The notes below the pieces were generated by a model, which saw only the letters and a program-made list of their open reading frames with translations, was not told the DNA's origin and did no database searches. From the NCBI GenBank assembly GCA_902610655.1, contig CACLWL010000002.1:1-64000 (forward strand): 64,000 bases of DNA. Direction: 5' to 3'. Shown here in pieces: positions 8,090 to 16,132 of the stretch; position 1 is the first letter of the stretch; every line of letters begins with the position of its first letter. This DNA comes from an uncultured Pelagibacteraceae bacterium (GTDB lineage: Bacteria > Pseudomonadota > Alphaproteobacteria > Pelagibacterales > Pelagibacteraceae). The translations under genes and the position numbers were made by a program.

Positions 8090-11000
8090 ATGCAGCACTT
8101 TTTTAAAATAATCCTAGCAGTTTTCTTATTCTTTATAACGCTTTCCTCAAGCATTCATTCAAAACCTATTCCACCTGGATCTGGTAAAGGGGATGTTCCT
8201 GCAAATATTTTAATTTTGCTAGATAGTTCTGTCAGTATGAGAAATCCAGTTGTTGGAGGAACTGGAATTAAAGGTGTTGATTGGGCAGTAGAATTAGATG
8301 ATGGTAATTTTATTGTTTCAGAACATAATCGTGGATTATTTAAATATTTAGTTGTTGATGAAAAAAGAGATACAGACTTTGCAGGTGGTCAAGGAGCTTT
8401 TTATGGTACCGAATACTGCGCTAGCTCATTTGATACATTTGGTACCAACAAAAGTTGGGCAGGTGATATAACGAGCGACGACGAAGTATGGCTAGCAACT
8501 TATGGTGAAGGTGGACAAATTATAAGAATTGATAGTGCTGGTAATTGTACAGCAGTAATTAATAAAATTAGTGCTTGGTCAAAAGTTGAAGAGGGCGGAG
8601 TGGTTTTAAACTCGATTGGAACAAATATAGCTATGACAAGACATCTTGAGATCAGAGAAATTGGCGGCGAAGAAATTTTATTTGCAGCAGGATCAACATT
8701 CGCCAGTGGACATAAAGGGAGAATGTATGTGAGAAATCTGACAACCAATGCTGAGAAAAAATGTGGTGGTAATCTTTCTGGTCAAATTGGAAATATGTTA
8801 AATGATTCAAAAACTACCTCGATGACTATAAGTAACGATGGATCGTATATTTATTTTTCAAGACAGGGAAAATTATGGGCTTTCCCTATGACAGCTGACG
8901 CAAATAATCTTTGGTGCCCATCCAACAATGCACACATGATTGTTGAACCAAGTCAGAACAGAATTAAAGGCGGCCCTGGATTACCAGTTCAAAATACGAT
9001 TTCTGGTGTTAATAATTTCAGTGCGATAGAATTTTCTAGAGATGAAGATAATGTAATTTATACAACAAGTATTTGGCAGCATGGAATTCAAAGACTTCAA
9101 GTAGACCCAGTTAATTTTACTGTTAGCATCGATGTTACTCTCGGTACATCTGGAAATGGAAATGAAGGATCTACTTCTGGTGGTTTAGCTGCAGCAAATG
9201 TAGAATTATTCGAACCAGGAAGAGCATCAAGTCAAAACAATGTAACTAATAATATTTCTATAAGCGCAGATAGAGACTCTATTTTAGTAGGTGATAGAAA
9301 TGCCTTTTTACAAAGATTTACAAAAACAAAATTTACAAATGCTAATAAAGATACAGCATGGCATTCCCAACATTTTGGTAAAGTAAAATCAAAATTTGAG
9401 GGAGCCAAAGATGCGATTGAAGCAATTGTTACAGACAGCTCGTTGACAAACGGTGCAAATTTTGGATTTGGACATTGGAATTCAGGAATGTTTGACTTCC
9501 ATGGGAGCCCACAAAATTGGTGGTATGGTGGAGAAGTTTACTGTCATCATTACGGTGATTGTCAATATTACGATGGCTGGACAGGAACGAGAGCAACTGG
9601 GAAATCTAATCCTTGTAGAGGAGATTACTGTATTGAAGTTGGAGTTAGCCCATCTGGTGCTGAAAGAATATTAGATGTGCTAGAGGACATGGGTATGAGA
9701 TGGGGAACAGACGGTAATTCTTTTTCACAAATGGCAAAAGATTATTTTGCAGATACAACAATTTCAGGTTTAGATGAGCCAATGATTGATCCAAATCTAA
9801 AGTGTCAGCTTAACTACGTCATTGTGATAAGTGACGGGCATATTAGAAATGCATCATTAGCTTTTGATGCGCTTCATGAATTACGACATGGTGAAAATAA
9901 AGATTTGGATTCCGTAAACGGACTGGCTGATGATGTTCAGACTTTAGTAGTCGGTTATGGAGGTTCTTATGATAATGTAAATGCTAAACCAATATTTGAC
10001 AGATTAGCAAGAGCTGGATCATGTAATGATCCTGGCACATACAACCAAACTGTAAACCCAGATACATACGATGGGCTCGCAGACAAAACTAATTGTGAAA
10101 GAGCAATTGGTGCAAACACTCCAGAAGATTTAAAAACTGAAATTGAAGCTAAGATTAGACAAATAATAGCTGAAAGATTAGCGTTTTCGGCACCATCAAT
10201 TACTGCAACATTAGAGGAGGGTGGATCAGTTTATCAAGCACAATTTAGTTATCAGCAAACAGGAGAGTGGAAGGGACACCTTTTCAGAAAAACTATTTTA
10301 CCATCTTCAGAAATTAAACACTCTCCTTCATACGGCGAAAACTGGGATGCAGGAGTAGTCATGAAAGAAAGAGGTTCGGATGTAAGAAAAATATGGACTC
10401 CATTAGACTCCTCAGGGAATAATTCTGCAAATTATGTTGGCAACTGGAATAATTGGAACGAAAATAATTATAATGAAATTAATACATTATTTGAATTCAC
10501 AGGGAATTTAGTAAGAGACTTTCATAATAGTAATACTACTTGTAGTTTTGTGGATGGTGTAGCCGACGGTAATATAGATGACATTAAAGGATTAATAAAT
10601 TTTGTAAGAGGTGAAGATTATTTTGATTATAGAGGTGGATGTGGCATATACGCTGACAGAAATTGGGATTTTTGTCCTGAGGGAACAGACATAAATGATT
10701 GCGAAGTGGAATCATCAATGTTGTCAGACATTTATCATTCTCAACTCGTTGAAGTAGGTGTGCCAGGTGCGAATACATCTTTTACTGCTAATAACCAAGA
10801 AGCTTATTGGAGAACAACAAATGGTTATGCTGGCTTTAAAAGAAATCAACAATCAAGAGAAAAAATTATTTATGCAGGTTCAAATGGAGGAATGTTGCAT
10901 GCATTCAGAGCTAATGGTGGTATTGAGGAATGGGCTTTTGTTCCTCCTATGATAGCCTCTAAATTACCGTTAATGATTAATACAAATTATGAGGGAGCTT

Positions 11001-13057
11001 TTCAGATATCATCAAATGTTTACGGTGGTGGTTCAAATGCAATCTTTGGTGTAGATGGCTCGCCTGTAGTGCATGATGTCTTTATCCGTGGTCTTAATGA
11101 GGATGGTACAGACTATGATATTAATAAATCATGGAGAACTTTATTATTTATTCCTTATGGTCGCGGTGGGCCAGGATTTTCTGTTTTGGATGTAACAAAT
11201 CCAATGATAGTTGCAGGGACAACAGATGACGACGGCAATGTTACTGGAAGTGGTAAAGGACCTCTTCACATGTTCTCAATATATAATGATACATATAACA
11301 ACGAGGTAATCAGAGTTGATCATAGCGGAGAAGTTGCAAGAATACCTTACACAAGATTTAGATTAAATATTGATGATTCAGATGAAGCTAAAAAAGCGAC
11401 TGATAATTATGTTGCTGCAGAAGAGGTAGATTTAGCTGCTGATCCTACTAACAATACTTTCGATAGAAGGAATGAAATAGCAGGTTGCGAAAATAATGGT
11501 GATGTTGCTGGAGATTTTCGTCAAGATGGAACTACCTCGTGTTATAATGATGATACATATGTATTTGACATAGCAATGTCAGCTGAACAAATCAACGCCG
11601 ATAATACTGTCAAAAGCGGTATACTTACAGTTTCTGAAAGAGTGGCAGACAAATGGAAGCCTATAATTATCAAAGAAGCTAAAATTGAGAATGATAAATT
11701 AAAAATTAAATTTGATACCAAAAAGACTTTTAATGCTGGAACAGGGTCTGACACCACTGATACATTTAAAATTGAGACAAATTGTGAAGGTGCTGGAACA
11801 AATAATGTAAAATTTGATTACAGTACGTTAGGGGAGACATGGTCTACACCAAGAATTTTCAGAACTCCTACACCAGGTGCACAAGATATTGATGATGATC
11901 GATATGTTGCTGTTATGGGCGGAGGAATGGGTGCTGGAAATTCATGCCTTGGGTCAGGTGTCTTTGTTGTAGATCTTGAAGGAGGTGCGGATCAGAACTC
12001 AGATTCAGATTTAGCACAACACGACGCAGGAAAATTATTTACAGATGGCCCAATACTGATTTTAGATAGTGATCCAGATAGATCGAAAATGGGAAGCACA
12101 ACTGCAGGAACTTTTACAAAAGGTAGCCCAATAACAAATTCTATACCGGCTAATCCTATTGTTATAACAGCCGATAAAACAGATGCTAATTGGCGTGGTG
12201 CTATGGTTTACGTAAATGATTTAGAAGGAAAAATTACAAAACTAAATTTTACTTCAGAAGGCACACTGTTTGATCAAAAACCAATAATGAATTTACGATC
12301 TGACTTTAAAAATGCTAGATTAAATTATTTTGAAATGGATGCTGCAATAGGAACAACAACAAAAAATCTTTGGTTGTTCGGTGGAACTGGTGACTTCAAT
12401 AGAATCGCCGATACTGTAAATTCTGAGGGTTTAGCAAGTATGGACAACATTGTCTATGGCGTAAAAGATCCAGACTTTCCTGATTTTGGACCAAGTTCTG
12501 ATTTAGTATATAATAAAGACAGTTTTATCGAAGATGCTATTGATGCGTTGGACAAAGCTCCAATAATAGATGGTGATCAAAGCACACTTTGTATTCAAAC
12601 AAATGATTCTGTTGGTGCTCCAACATGTGACGTTGGTTTAAATGATATTGCTTGGTACTATAAATTAGGTGATGCAGACGATCAGATACTTGAAAGCACA
12701 AATAATAAATTCAGAAAAGTTTCAGCATCGCCAACCATTTATAGAGGCAGAGTTTATTTTCCAGTCTATGAACCAAACAGTGAACTTGGTGCATGTCATT
12801 TAGGAAATGCTTATGTTTGTTCTTATAATGACGAGTGTGGGTATCTTGATACAGAAGGCATAAGTCCAGATGGTGACGTACCGCAAGGAGATTGTTATGA
12901 AGTTGGAGCAGGTATATTATCAAAGCTAGTGGTATTTGGTGGCAGTATGTTTGCGAACTTGGCAGGACCAAAGGAAACAGAAGATACCTTAGTGCAAATT
13001 CTTGCAAGTGATGTTGAATTTAGATCATTCAAGAGATCTTGGAGAGAAAATTTTTAA
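8090..13057 (+). CDS. pilY1: Pilus tip adhesin / assembly protein PilY1
   Basis: A very large exported protein of about 1655 residues (ATG 8090 preferred over 8072, which overlaps the previous gene). After the signal peptide (ends near SIHS) a von Willebrand A domain begins at NILILLDSSVSM with a DxSxS metal site at Asp45. That domain is interrupted by about 370 residues of repeated beta-strand sequence before it resumes at GKVKSKFEGAKDAIEAIV (about residue 430) and LNYVIVISDGH (about 574). The C-terminal half is the PilY1 propeller (YAGSNGGMLHAFRANGG near 923, DIDDDRYVAVMGGGMG). PilY1 caps the pilus tip, acts in adhesion and mechanosensing, and controls retraction. It ends 19 bases before the convergent pilD. 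Confidence 0.9.
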   Translation: MQHFFKIILAVFLFFITLSSSIHSKPIPPGSGKGDVPANILILLDSSVSMRNPVVGGTGIKGVDWAVELDDGNFIVSEHNRGLFKYLVVDEKRDTDFAGGQGAFYGTEYCASSFDTFGTNKSWAGDITSDDEVWLATYGEGGQIIRIDSAGNCTAVINKISAWSKVEEGGVVLNSIGTNIAMTRHLEIREIGGEEILFAAGSTFASGHKGRMYVRNLTTNAEKKCGGNLSGQIGNMLNDSKTTSMTISNDGSYIYFSRQGKLWAFPMTADANNLWCPSNNAHMIVEPSQNRIKGGPGLPVQNTISGVNNFSAIEFSRDEDNVIYTTSIWQHGIQRLQVDPVNFTVSIDVTLGTSGNGNEGSTSGGLAAANVELFEPGRASSQNNVTNNISISADRDSILVGDRNAFLQRFTKTKFTNANKDTAWHSQHFGKVKSKFEGAKDAIEAIVTDSSLTNGANFGFGHWNSGMFDFHGSPQNWWYGGEVYCHHYGDCQYYDGWTGTRATGKSNPCRGDYCIEVGVSPSGAERILDVLEDMGMRWGTDGNSFSQMAKDYFADTTISGLDEPMIDPNLKCQLNYVIVISDGHIRNASLAFDALHELRHGENKDLDSVNGLADDVQTLVVGYGGSYDNVNAKPIFDRLARAGSCNDPGTYNQTVNPDTYDGLADKTNCERAIGANTPEDLKTEIEAKIRQIIAERLAFSAPSITATLEEGGSVYQAQFSYQQTGEWKGHLFRKTILPSSEIKHSPSYGENWDAGVVMKERGSDVRKIWTPLDSSGNNSANYVGNWNNWNENNYNEINTLFEFTGNLVRDFHNSNTTCSFVDGVADGNIDDIKGLINFVRGEDYFDYRGGCGIYADRNWDFCPEGTDINDCEVESSMLSDIYHSQLVEVGVPGANTSFTANNQEAYWRTTNGYAGFKRNQQSREKIIYAGSNGGMLHAFRANGGIEEWAFVPPMIASKLPLMINTNYEGAFQISSNVYGGGSNAIFGVDGSPVVHDVFIRGLNEDGTDYDINKSWRTLLFIPYGRGGPGFSVLDVTNPMIVAGTTDDDGNVTGSGKGPLHMFSIYNDTYNNEVIRVDHSGEVARIPYTRFRLNIDDSDEAKKATDNYVAAEEVDLAADPTNNTFDRRNEIAGCENNGDVAGDFRQDGTTSCYNDDTYVFDIAMSAEQINADNTVKSGILTVSERVADKWKPIIIKEAKIENDKLKIKFDTKKTFNAGTGSDTTDTFKIETNCEGAGTNNVKFDYSTLGETWSTPRIFRTPTPGAQDIDDDRYVAVMGGGMGAGNSCLGSGVFVVDLEGGADQNSDSDLAQHDAGKLFTDGPILILDSDPDRSKMGSTTAGTFTKGSPITNSIPANPIVITADKTDANWRGAMVYVNDLEGKITKLNFTSEGTLFDQKPIMNLRSDFKNARLNYFEMDAAIGTTTKNLWLFGGTGDFNRIADTVNSEGLASMDNIVYGVKDPDFPDFGPSSDLVYNKDSFIEDAIDALDKAPIIDGDQSTLCIQTNDSVGAPTCDVGLNDIAWYYKLGDADDQILESTNNKFRKVSASPTIYRGRVYFPVYEPNSELGACHLGNAYVCSYNDECGYLDTEGISPDGDVPQGDCYEVGAGILSKLVVFGGSMFANLAGPKETEDTLVQILASDVEFRSFKRSWRENF

Positions 13058-13076
13058 ATAAATATTTTTTTTTAAT

Positions 13077-13847
13077 TTAATAATTAAATAAAAATAATTT
13101 AATTACATTTCCAAATAAAATAAATATTACACAACCTATAATTAAAAAAGGTCCAAAAGGAATTTGCTCTGAAAGGTTTCTAGTTTTATTTATTAAAGAT
13201 GGTATTACAGATAATAATGCAATTGTAGATGAAAAAAATATTACTATTGGAATACTAAACCATCCAAACCAAAAGCCAATTGCTGATAATAGTTTTGCAT
13301 CACCTAAGCCCATTCCTTCTTTATTTCTAATTTTTTTGTACAAGTATATAATTAACCAAATTATTAAATAACCAAACACCCCACCAATTAAAGAATTAAT
13401 ATAATTAGGAAACAAATTTTGATTTAAATTTGGATAAAATGATTTGATAAAACCAATAGTCATTAGTGGGAAAGTAAGTTCATTTGGAATTATATAATGT
13501 TTAAGGTCAATAAAAAAAATTATTATAAAAAAAACTGACAAAACCATAAGAAGTAAAGAGGTAATTGAGAAACTATAGATGTAATATATAAAAGAGAAAA
13601 TGATTGCAGTTGAAATCTCTACAATAAAGTATTCTAAACGGATTATAAAATCACAATTTCTACATTTAGCTTTAAGCAGAATAAATGAGATTATTGGAAT
13701 ATTATCGTACCAGTTAATTACTTTTTTACAGCCAGGACAATAAGAGCGATTAAAAACTATACTTTCATTTTTAGGTAGCCTATGTATACAAACATTTGAA
13801 AAACTACCTAAAAAACTTCCAAAGATAAAAAAAGAGAGAAATAACAC
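13077..13847 (-). CDS. pilD: Prepilin peptidase / N-methyltransferase PilD
   Basis: This 256-residue inner-membrane aspartic protease cleaves the leaders of pilins and pseudopilins and methylates the new N-terminal residue. The N-terminal methylase-type segment GSFSNVCIHRLP carries the four-cysteine zinc site (C37PGC40 and C62RNC65). Hydrophobic helices follow, and the catalytic aspartates lie in DLKHYIIPNELT and in the GxGD motif GMGLGDAKLLSAIG. Length and order are standard. It is transcribed toward pilY1 and diverges from the GAF-phosphatase gene. Confidence 0.93.
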   Translation of the reverse strand: MLFLSFFIFGSFLGSFSNVCIHRLPKNESIVFNRSYCPGCKKVINWYDNIPIISFILLKAKCRNCDFIIRLEYFIVEISTAIIFSFIYYIYSFSITSLLLMVLSVFFIIIFFIDLKHYIIPNELTFPLMTIGFIKSFYPNLNQNLFPNYINSLIGGVFGYLIIWLIIYLYKKIRNKEGMGLGDAKLLSAIGFWFGWFSIPIVIFFSSTIALLSVIPSLINKTRNLSEQIPFGPFLIIGCVIFILFGNVIKLFLFNY

Positions 13848-13887
13848 TAATTAAATTTTGAACTGCGAAGCAACATTCAAAATTCCA

Positions 13888-13902
13888 TCAATACAGTATT
13901 GA
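13888..13902. promoter_or_regulatory. Perfect palindrome in the pilD / phosphatase divergent promoter
   Basis: TCAATAC-A-GTATTGA is an exact inverted repeat with 7-base arms about one central base. It lies in the 147-base gap between two divergent genes. A wider pair, CATTCAA and TTGAATG, encloses it. Position and symmetry suggest a dimeric regulator site, but no regulator is identified. Confidence 0.35.
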
Positions 13903-13994
13903 ATGAATACTACAGCATCCTGAATATGAAGATAAAAACCCGGTGAATTGATTATAATTTCCATATGTGTTAAAAATATCAAAAAAGTAATAAA

Positions 13995-15299
13995 ATGCCA
14001 ATTGTTAATATGTTTTTTAAATCCAATAAAATCCCAGTAAAGACTGAGGAACCAAGAATAAATCAGGATTTAGCCATTATCACTCAGATGAATCAAGAGT
14101 TTGCAACATCTCTTGACTTAACTGATACTTTACAAAATGCTTTGGAAGTTATTATTAAAAGATTAAACGCACAAGCTGCAAATATTTTTCTTATAGAAGA
14201 CAAAAAACAAGTATTTCAATGTATCGCATCCAAATATCAATCTTATCTGGATGAATATGAAATACCTTTAACACAAGGCGTTATGGGTAAAGCTGTTTTA
14301 CAAAAAAAATGTATAAGAGTAGGTGATGTCAGAAAAGATGTAAGAGAAATAGCAGAATTTTATTTTGATTTAGATAATAAAACAAATTTTACAACTTATT
14401 CAGTTTTATGTTCTCCGTTGATTGCAGCCAATGAATGTATTGGAGTAATACACTGTCTGAATAAAAAAACTGGCAATAAGTTGTTTGAAGAAAGCGATAG
14501 GAAATTATTAGAAACATTATCTGCACCTGCTGCTTTAGCTATAAGAAATGCTAAAATGGCAAAAGAACTTATAGATAAAAATAGAATGCAAAAGGAAATT
14601 GAAATTGTTGGAGAGATACAAAAAAATTTACTATCTCAAAATAAAAAAGAAGAAACTTTCCCAATTGCAGGAATAAATATTCCAGCAAAAGTTGTTTCAG
14701 GAGATTTTTATAATTTTTCAGAATTAGGAAACGGGAAATTTGGTTTCGGAGTTGCAGATGTTTCTGGAAAAGGAATCAAATCATCTTTGTTGATGTCCAA
14801 AGCATCTAGTCTGTATAGATGTTTAAGTAAAACTATGTTCTCTGCATCTGAACTTTTAGAATTACTTAATAAAGAAATTTGTGAAACTGCTGCAAGAGGA
14901 ATGTTTGTAACAATGTTAGTTGGAATTTATGATAGTTTAAAAAAAGAACTGCTTTTATCTAATGCAGGTCACGAACCACCTCTTATTTATTCTAAAGATA
15001 AAAAATTTTCAAATTTTACAGAAGCTGGACCACCTTTAGGAATTATGCCGAAGATTAAATACAAAGAGACAAAATTAAAGTTTGATGATAGTTCTATGTA
15101 TATTTTCACAGACGGTATTACAGAAATCAAAGATCCTGGTGGAAACATGCTAGGTGCAGATGGTTTCCAAAATTATATTAAAAAATATCAAGTCAAACCA
15201 AATAATCAAAGATTAAAAATTATGGTTGAAGATATAATCAAGTCTGGAAAAATTCAAAAAGATGATCTAACAATTGTAGTTATCGACTCTTTAAAATGA
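13995..15299 (+). CDS. GAF-domain PP2C-type (SpoIIE/RsbU-like) serine phosphatase
   Basis: A 434-residue cytoplasmic protein. Residues about 40-190 form a GAF sensor domain (QAANIFLIEDKKQVFQC, GVMGKAVLQKK, CSPLIAANECIGVIHCLNK). A linker coiled coil leads into a SpoIIE-type PP2C domain (about 215-434) with metal aspartates in SGDFYNF, GVADVSGKG, FTDGITE and KDDLTIVVID. Such phosphatases dephosphorylate a STAS-domain antagonist so it can bind its anti-sigma kinase. A STAS and an RsbW-like kinase gene lie 10 kb away, between pilC and the pilins, which makes them the likely partners. The signal sensed by GAF is unknown. An ATGA overlap couples it to the next ORF. Confidence 0.9.
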   Translation: MPIVNMFFKSNKIPVKTEEPRINQDLAIITQMNQEFATSLDLTDTLQNALEVIIKRLNAQAANIFLIEDKKQVFQCIASKYQSYLDEYEIPLTQGVMGKAVLQKKCIRVGDVRKDVREIAEFYFDLDNKTNFTTYSVLCSPLIAANECIGVIHCLNKKTGNKLFEESDRKLLETLSAPAALAIRNAKMAKELIDKNRMQKEIEIVGEIQKNLLSQNKKEETFPIAGINIPAKVVSGDFYNFSELGNGKFGFGVADVSGKGIKSSLLMSKASSLYRCLSKTMFSASELLELLNKEICETAARGMFVTMLVGIYDSLKKELLLSNAGHEPPLIYSKDKKFSNFTEAGPPLGIMPKIKYKETKLKFDDSSMYIFTDGITEIKDPGGNMLGADGFQNYIKKYQVKPNNQRLKIMVEDIIKSGKIQKDDLTIVVIDSLK

Positions 15300-15589
15300 A
15301 AAGTGTAATGATTGTTTTTGCAATTATTATTTCTACAATTTTATATTGGACTACAGCTAATGTATGTAAATATAATTTTGCAATTGACAAAAAAACAAAT
15401 ATTTTAAACGTAATTACAAAAGAAATTGATCCATCAATACCAAAAGCTAGAGTATATTATTATCAAGAACTAAATTGCACTAGCGTAGATCTAGTTTGGG
15501 ATATAAATAGAGTAATTAAAAACTTGGAAGCGATTAGCGTGCTTGTTTATCAAAGTTTAACCACTGATATAACTGGTAGACCACTTTAA
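15296..15589 (+). CDS. Small exported or membrane-anchored protein, unknown
   Basis: This encodes 97 residues. An N-terminal hydrophobic stretch (VMIVFAIIISTILYWTTA) is either a signal peptide or a single anchor, followed by about 75 residues with two cysteines (NVCKYN, ELNCTS) that could pair. I know no family for it. Its ATG overlaps the stop of the GAF-phosphatase gene in an ATGA arrangement, so its translation is probably coupled. It may modulate or accompany that signalling protein. Confidence 0.65.
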   Translation: MKSVMIVFAIIISTILYWTTANVCKYNFAIDKKTNILNVITKEIDPSIPKARVYYYQELNCTSVDLVWDINRVIKNLEAISVLVYQSLTTDITGRPL

Positions 15590-15608
15590 TTTATTTAAAT
15601 ACTTTGAT

Positions 15609-15633
15609 TTAACTATTAAAGTTAATTTTTTTT
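15609..15633 (+). terminator. Probable intrinsic terminator after the GAF-phosphatase operon
   Basis: TTAACT-ATTAA-AGTTAA forms a short 6-bp A/T stem immediately followed by eight T residues, 20 bases after the stop of the 97-residue ORF. The stem is weak but the layout is right for a rho-independent terminator in so AT-rich a genome. Confidence 0.4.
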
Positions 15634-15751
15634 AAAATTTTACAAAAAAAAATGATTTTTCTCGAAAATGATTGCAATTAAGGATTGAAAATTGAAAAAA
15701 AGCAAAAATTTTTTGCCAAATGGCTAAATTGATGGATTGAAAATCTAAATA

Positions 15752-15779
15752 GGAAAATTATTATAGAGATTAATTTTCC
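15752..15779. repeat. Inverted repeat upstream of the CTCTAACACAAA cluster
   Basis: GGAAAATTA and TAATTTTCC are perfect 9-base arms around a 10-base loop. The site opens the 543-base intergenic region that precedes pilMN and stands just before the first short repeat copy. Nearby, GGATTGAAAAT occurs twice (about 15682 and 15734). It could be an RNA hairpin or a protein site. Confidence 0.45.
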
Positions 15780-15801
15780 ATTATTGGAATTAATTGTCAG
15801 A

Positions 15802-16111
15802 TCTAACACAAAAAAAAATACTCTAACACAAAATATAAACAATAAAATTGAATCTTAAAAAATGTTGATTTTACTTGTTTTTTTAATTTTTCAAAAATTT
15901 TAAAACTCTAACACAAAAATGATTTGTTAATTTGTGTTAGAGTATTGAAAAATTTTTTTGATTTATGATTTTTTTTAAAATTTATTCAATGTTAAAAAAC
16001 CCAATATTTATGCGCCTTATTACAATTACAACCTATAATGGACACAAAAAAATTTTTTTGTGTTAGACATTTTACAAAATTGTGTTAGAGTTTTATTAAA
16101 TTGTGTTAGAG
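15802..16111. repeat. Seven-copy CTCTAACACAAA repeat cluster upstream of pilMN
   Basis: The core (C)TCTAACACAAA occurs three times in forward orientation (15802, 15821, 15906) and four times as its reverse complement TTTGTGTTAGA(G) (15931, 16057, 16080, 16101). The third and fourth copies form a perfect 13-base-arm inverted repeat around a 13-base spacer. No ORF over 60 codons lies here. The forward-then-reverse order and the position directly before the 805-codon pilus gene suggest a multi-site operator or a structured leader. The last copy ends about 21 bases before the start codon. The function is inferred from layout only. Confidence 0.7.
16042..16063. repeat. 22-base A7T7 palindrome within the repeat cluster
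   Basis: ACACAAAAAAATTTTTTTGTGT is an exact palindrome whose right end runs into one of the repeat cores. A-tract/T-tract symmetry of this kind bends DNA, or in RNA would form a hairpin ending in GUGU. It may be a bending or terminator element between the distal and proximal repeat copies. Confidence 0.5.
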
Positions 16112-16132
16112 AAAAAAATATTTGGTTAAATT

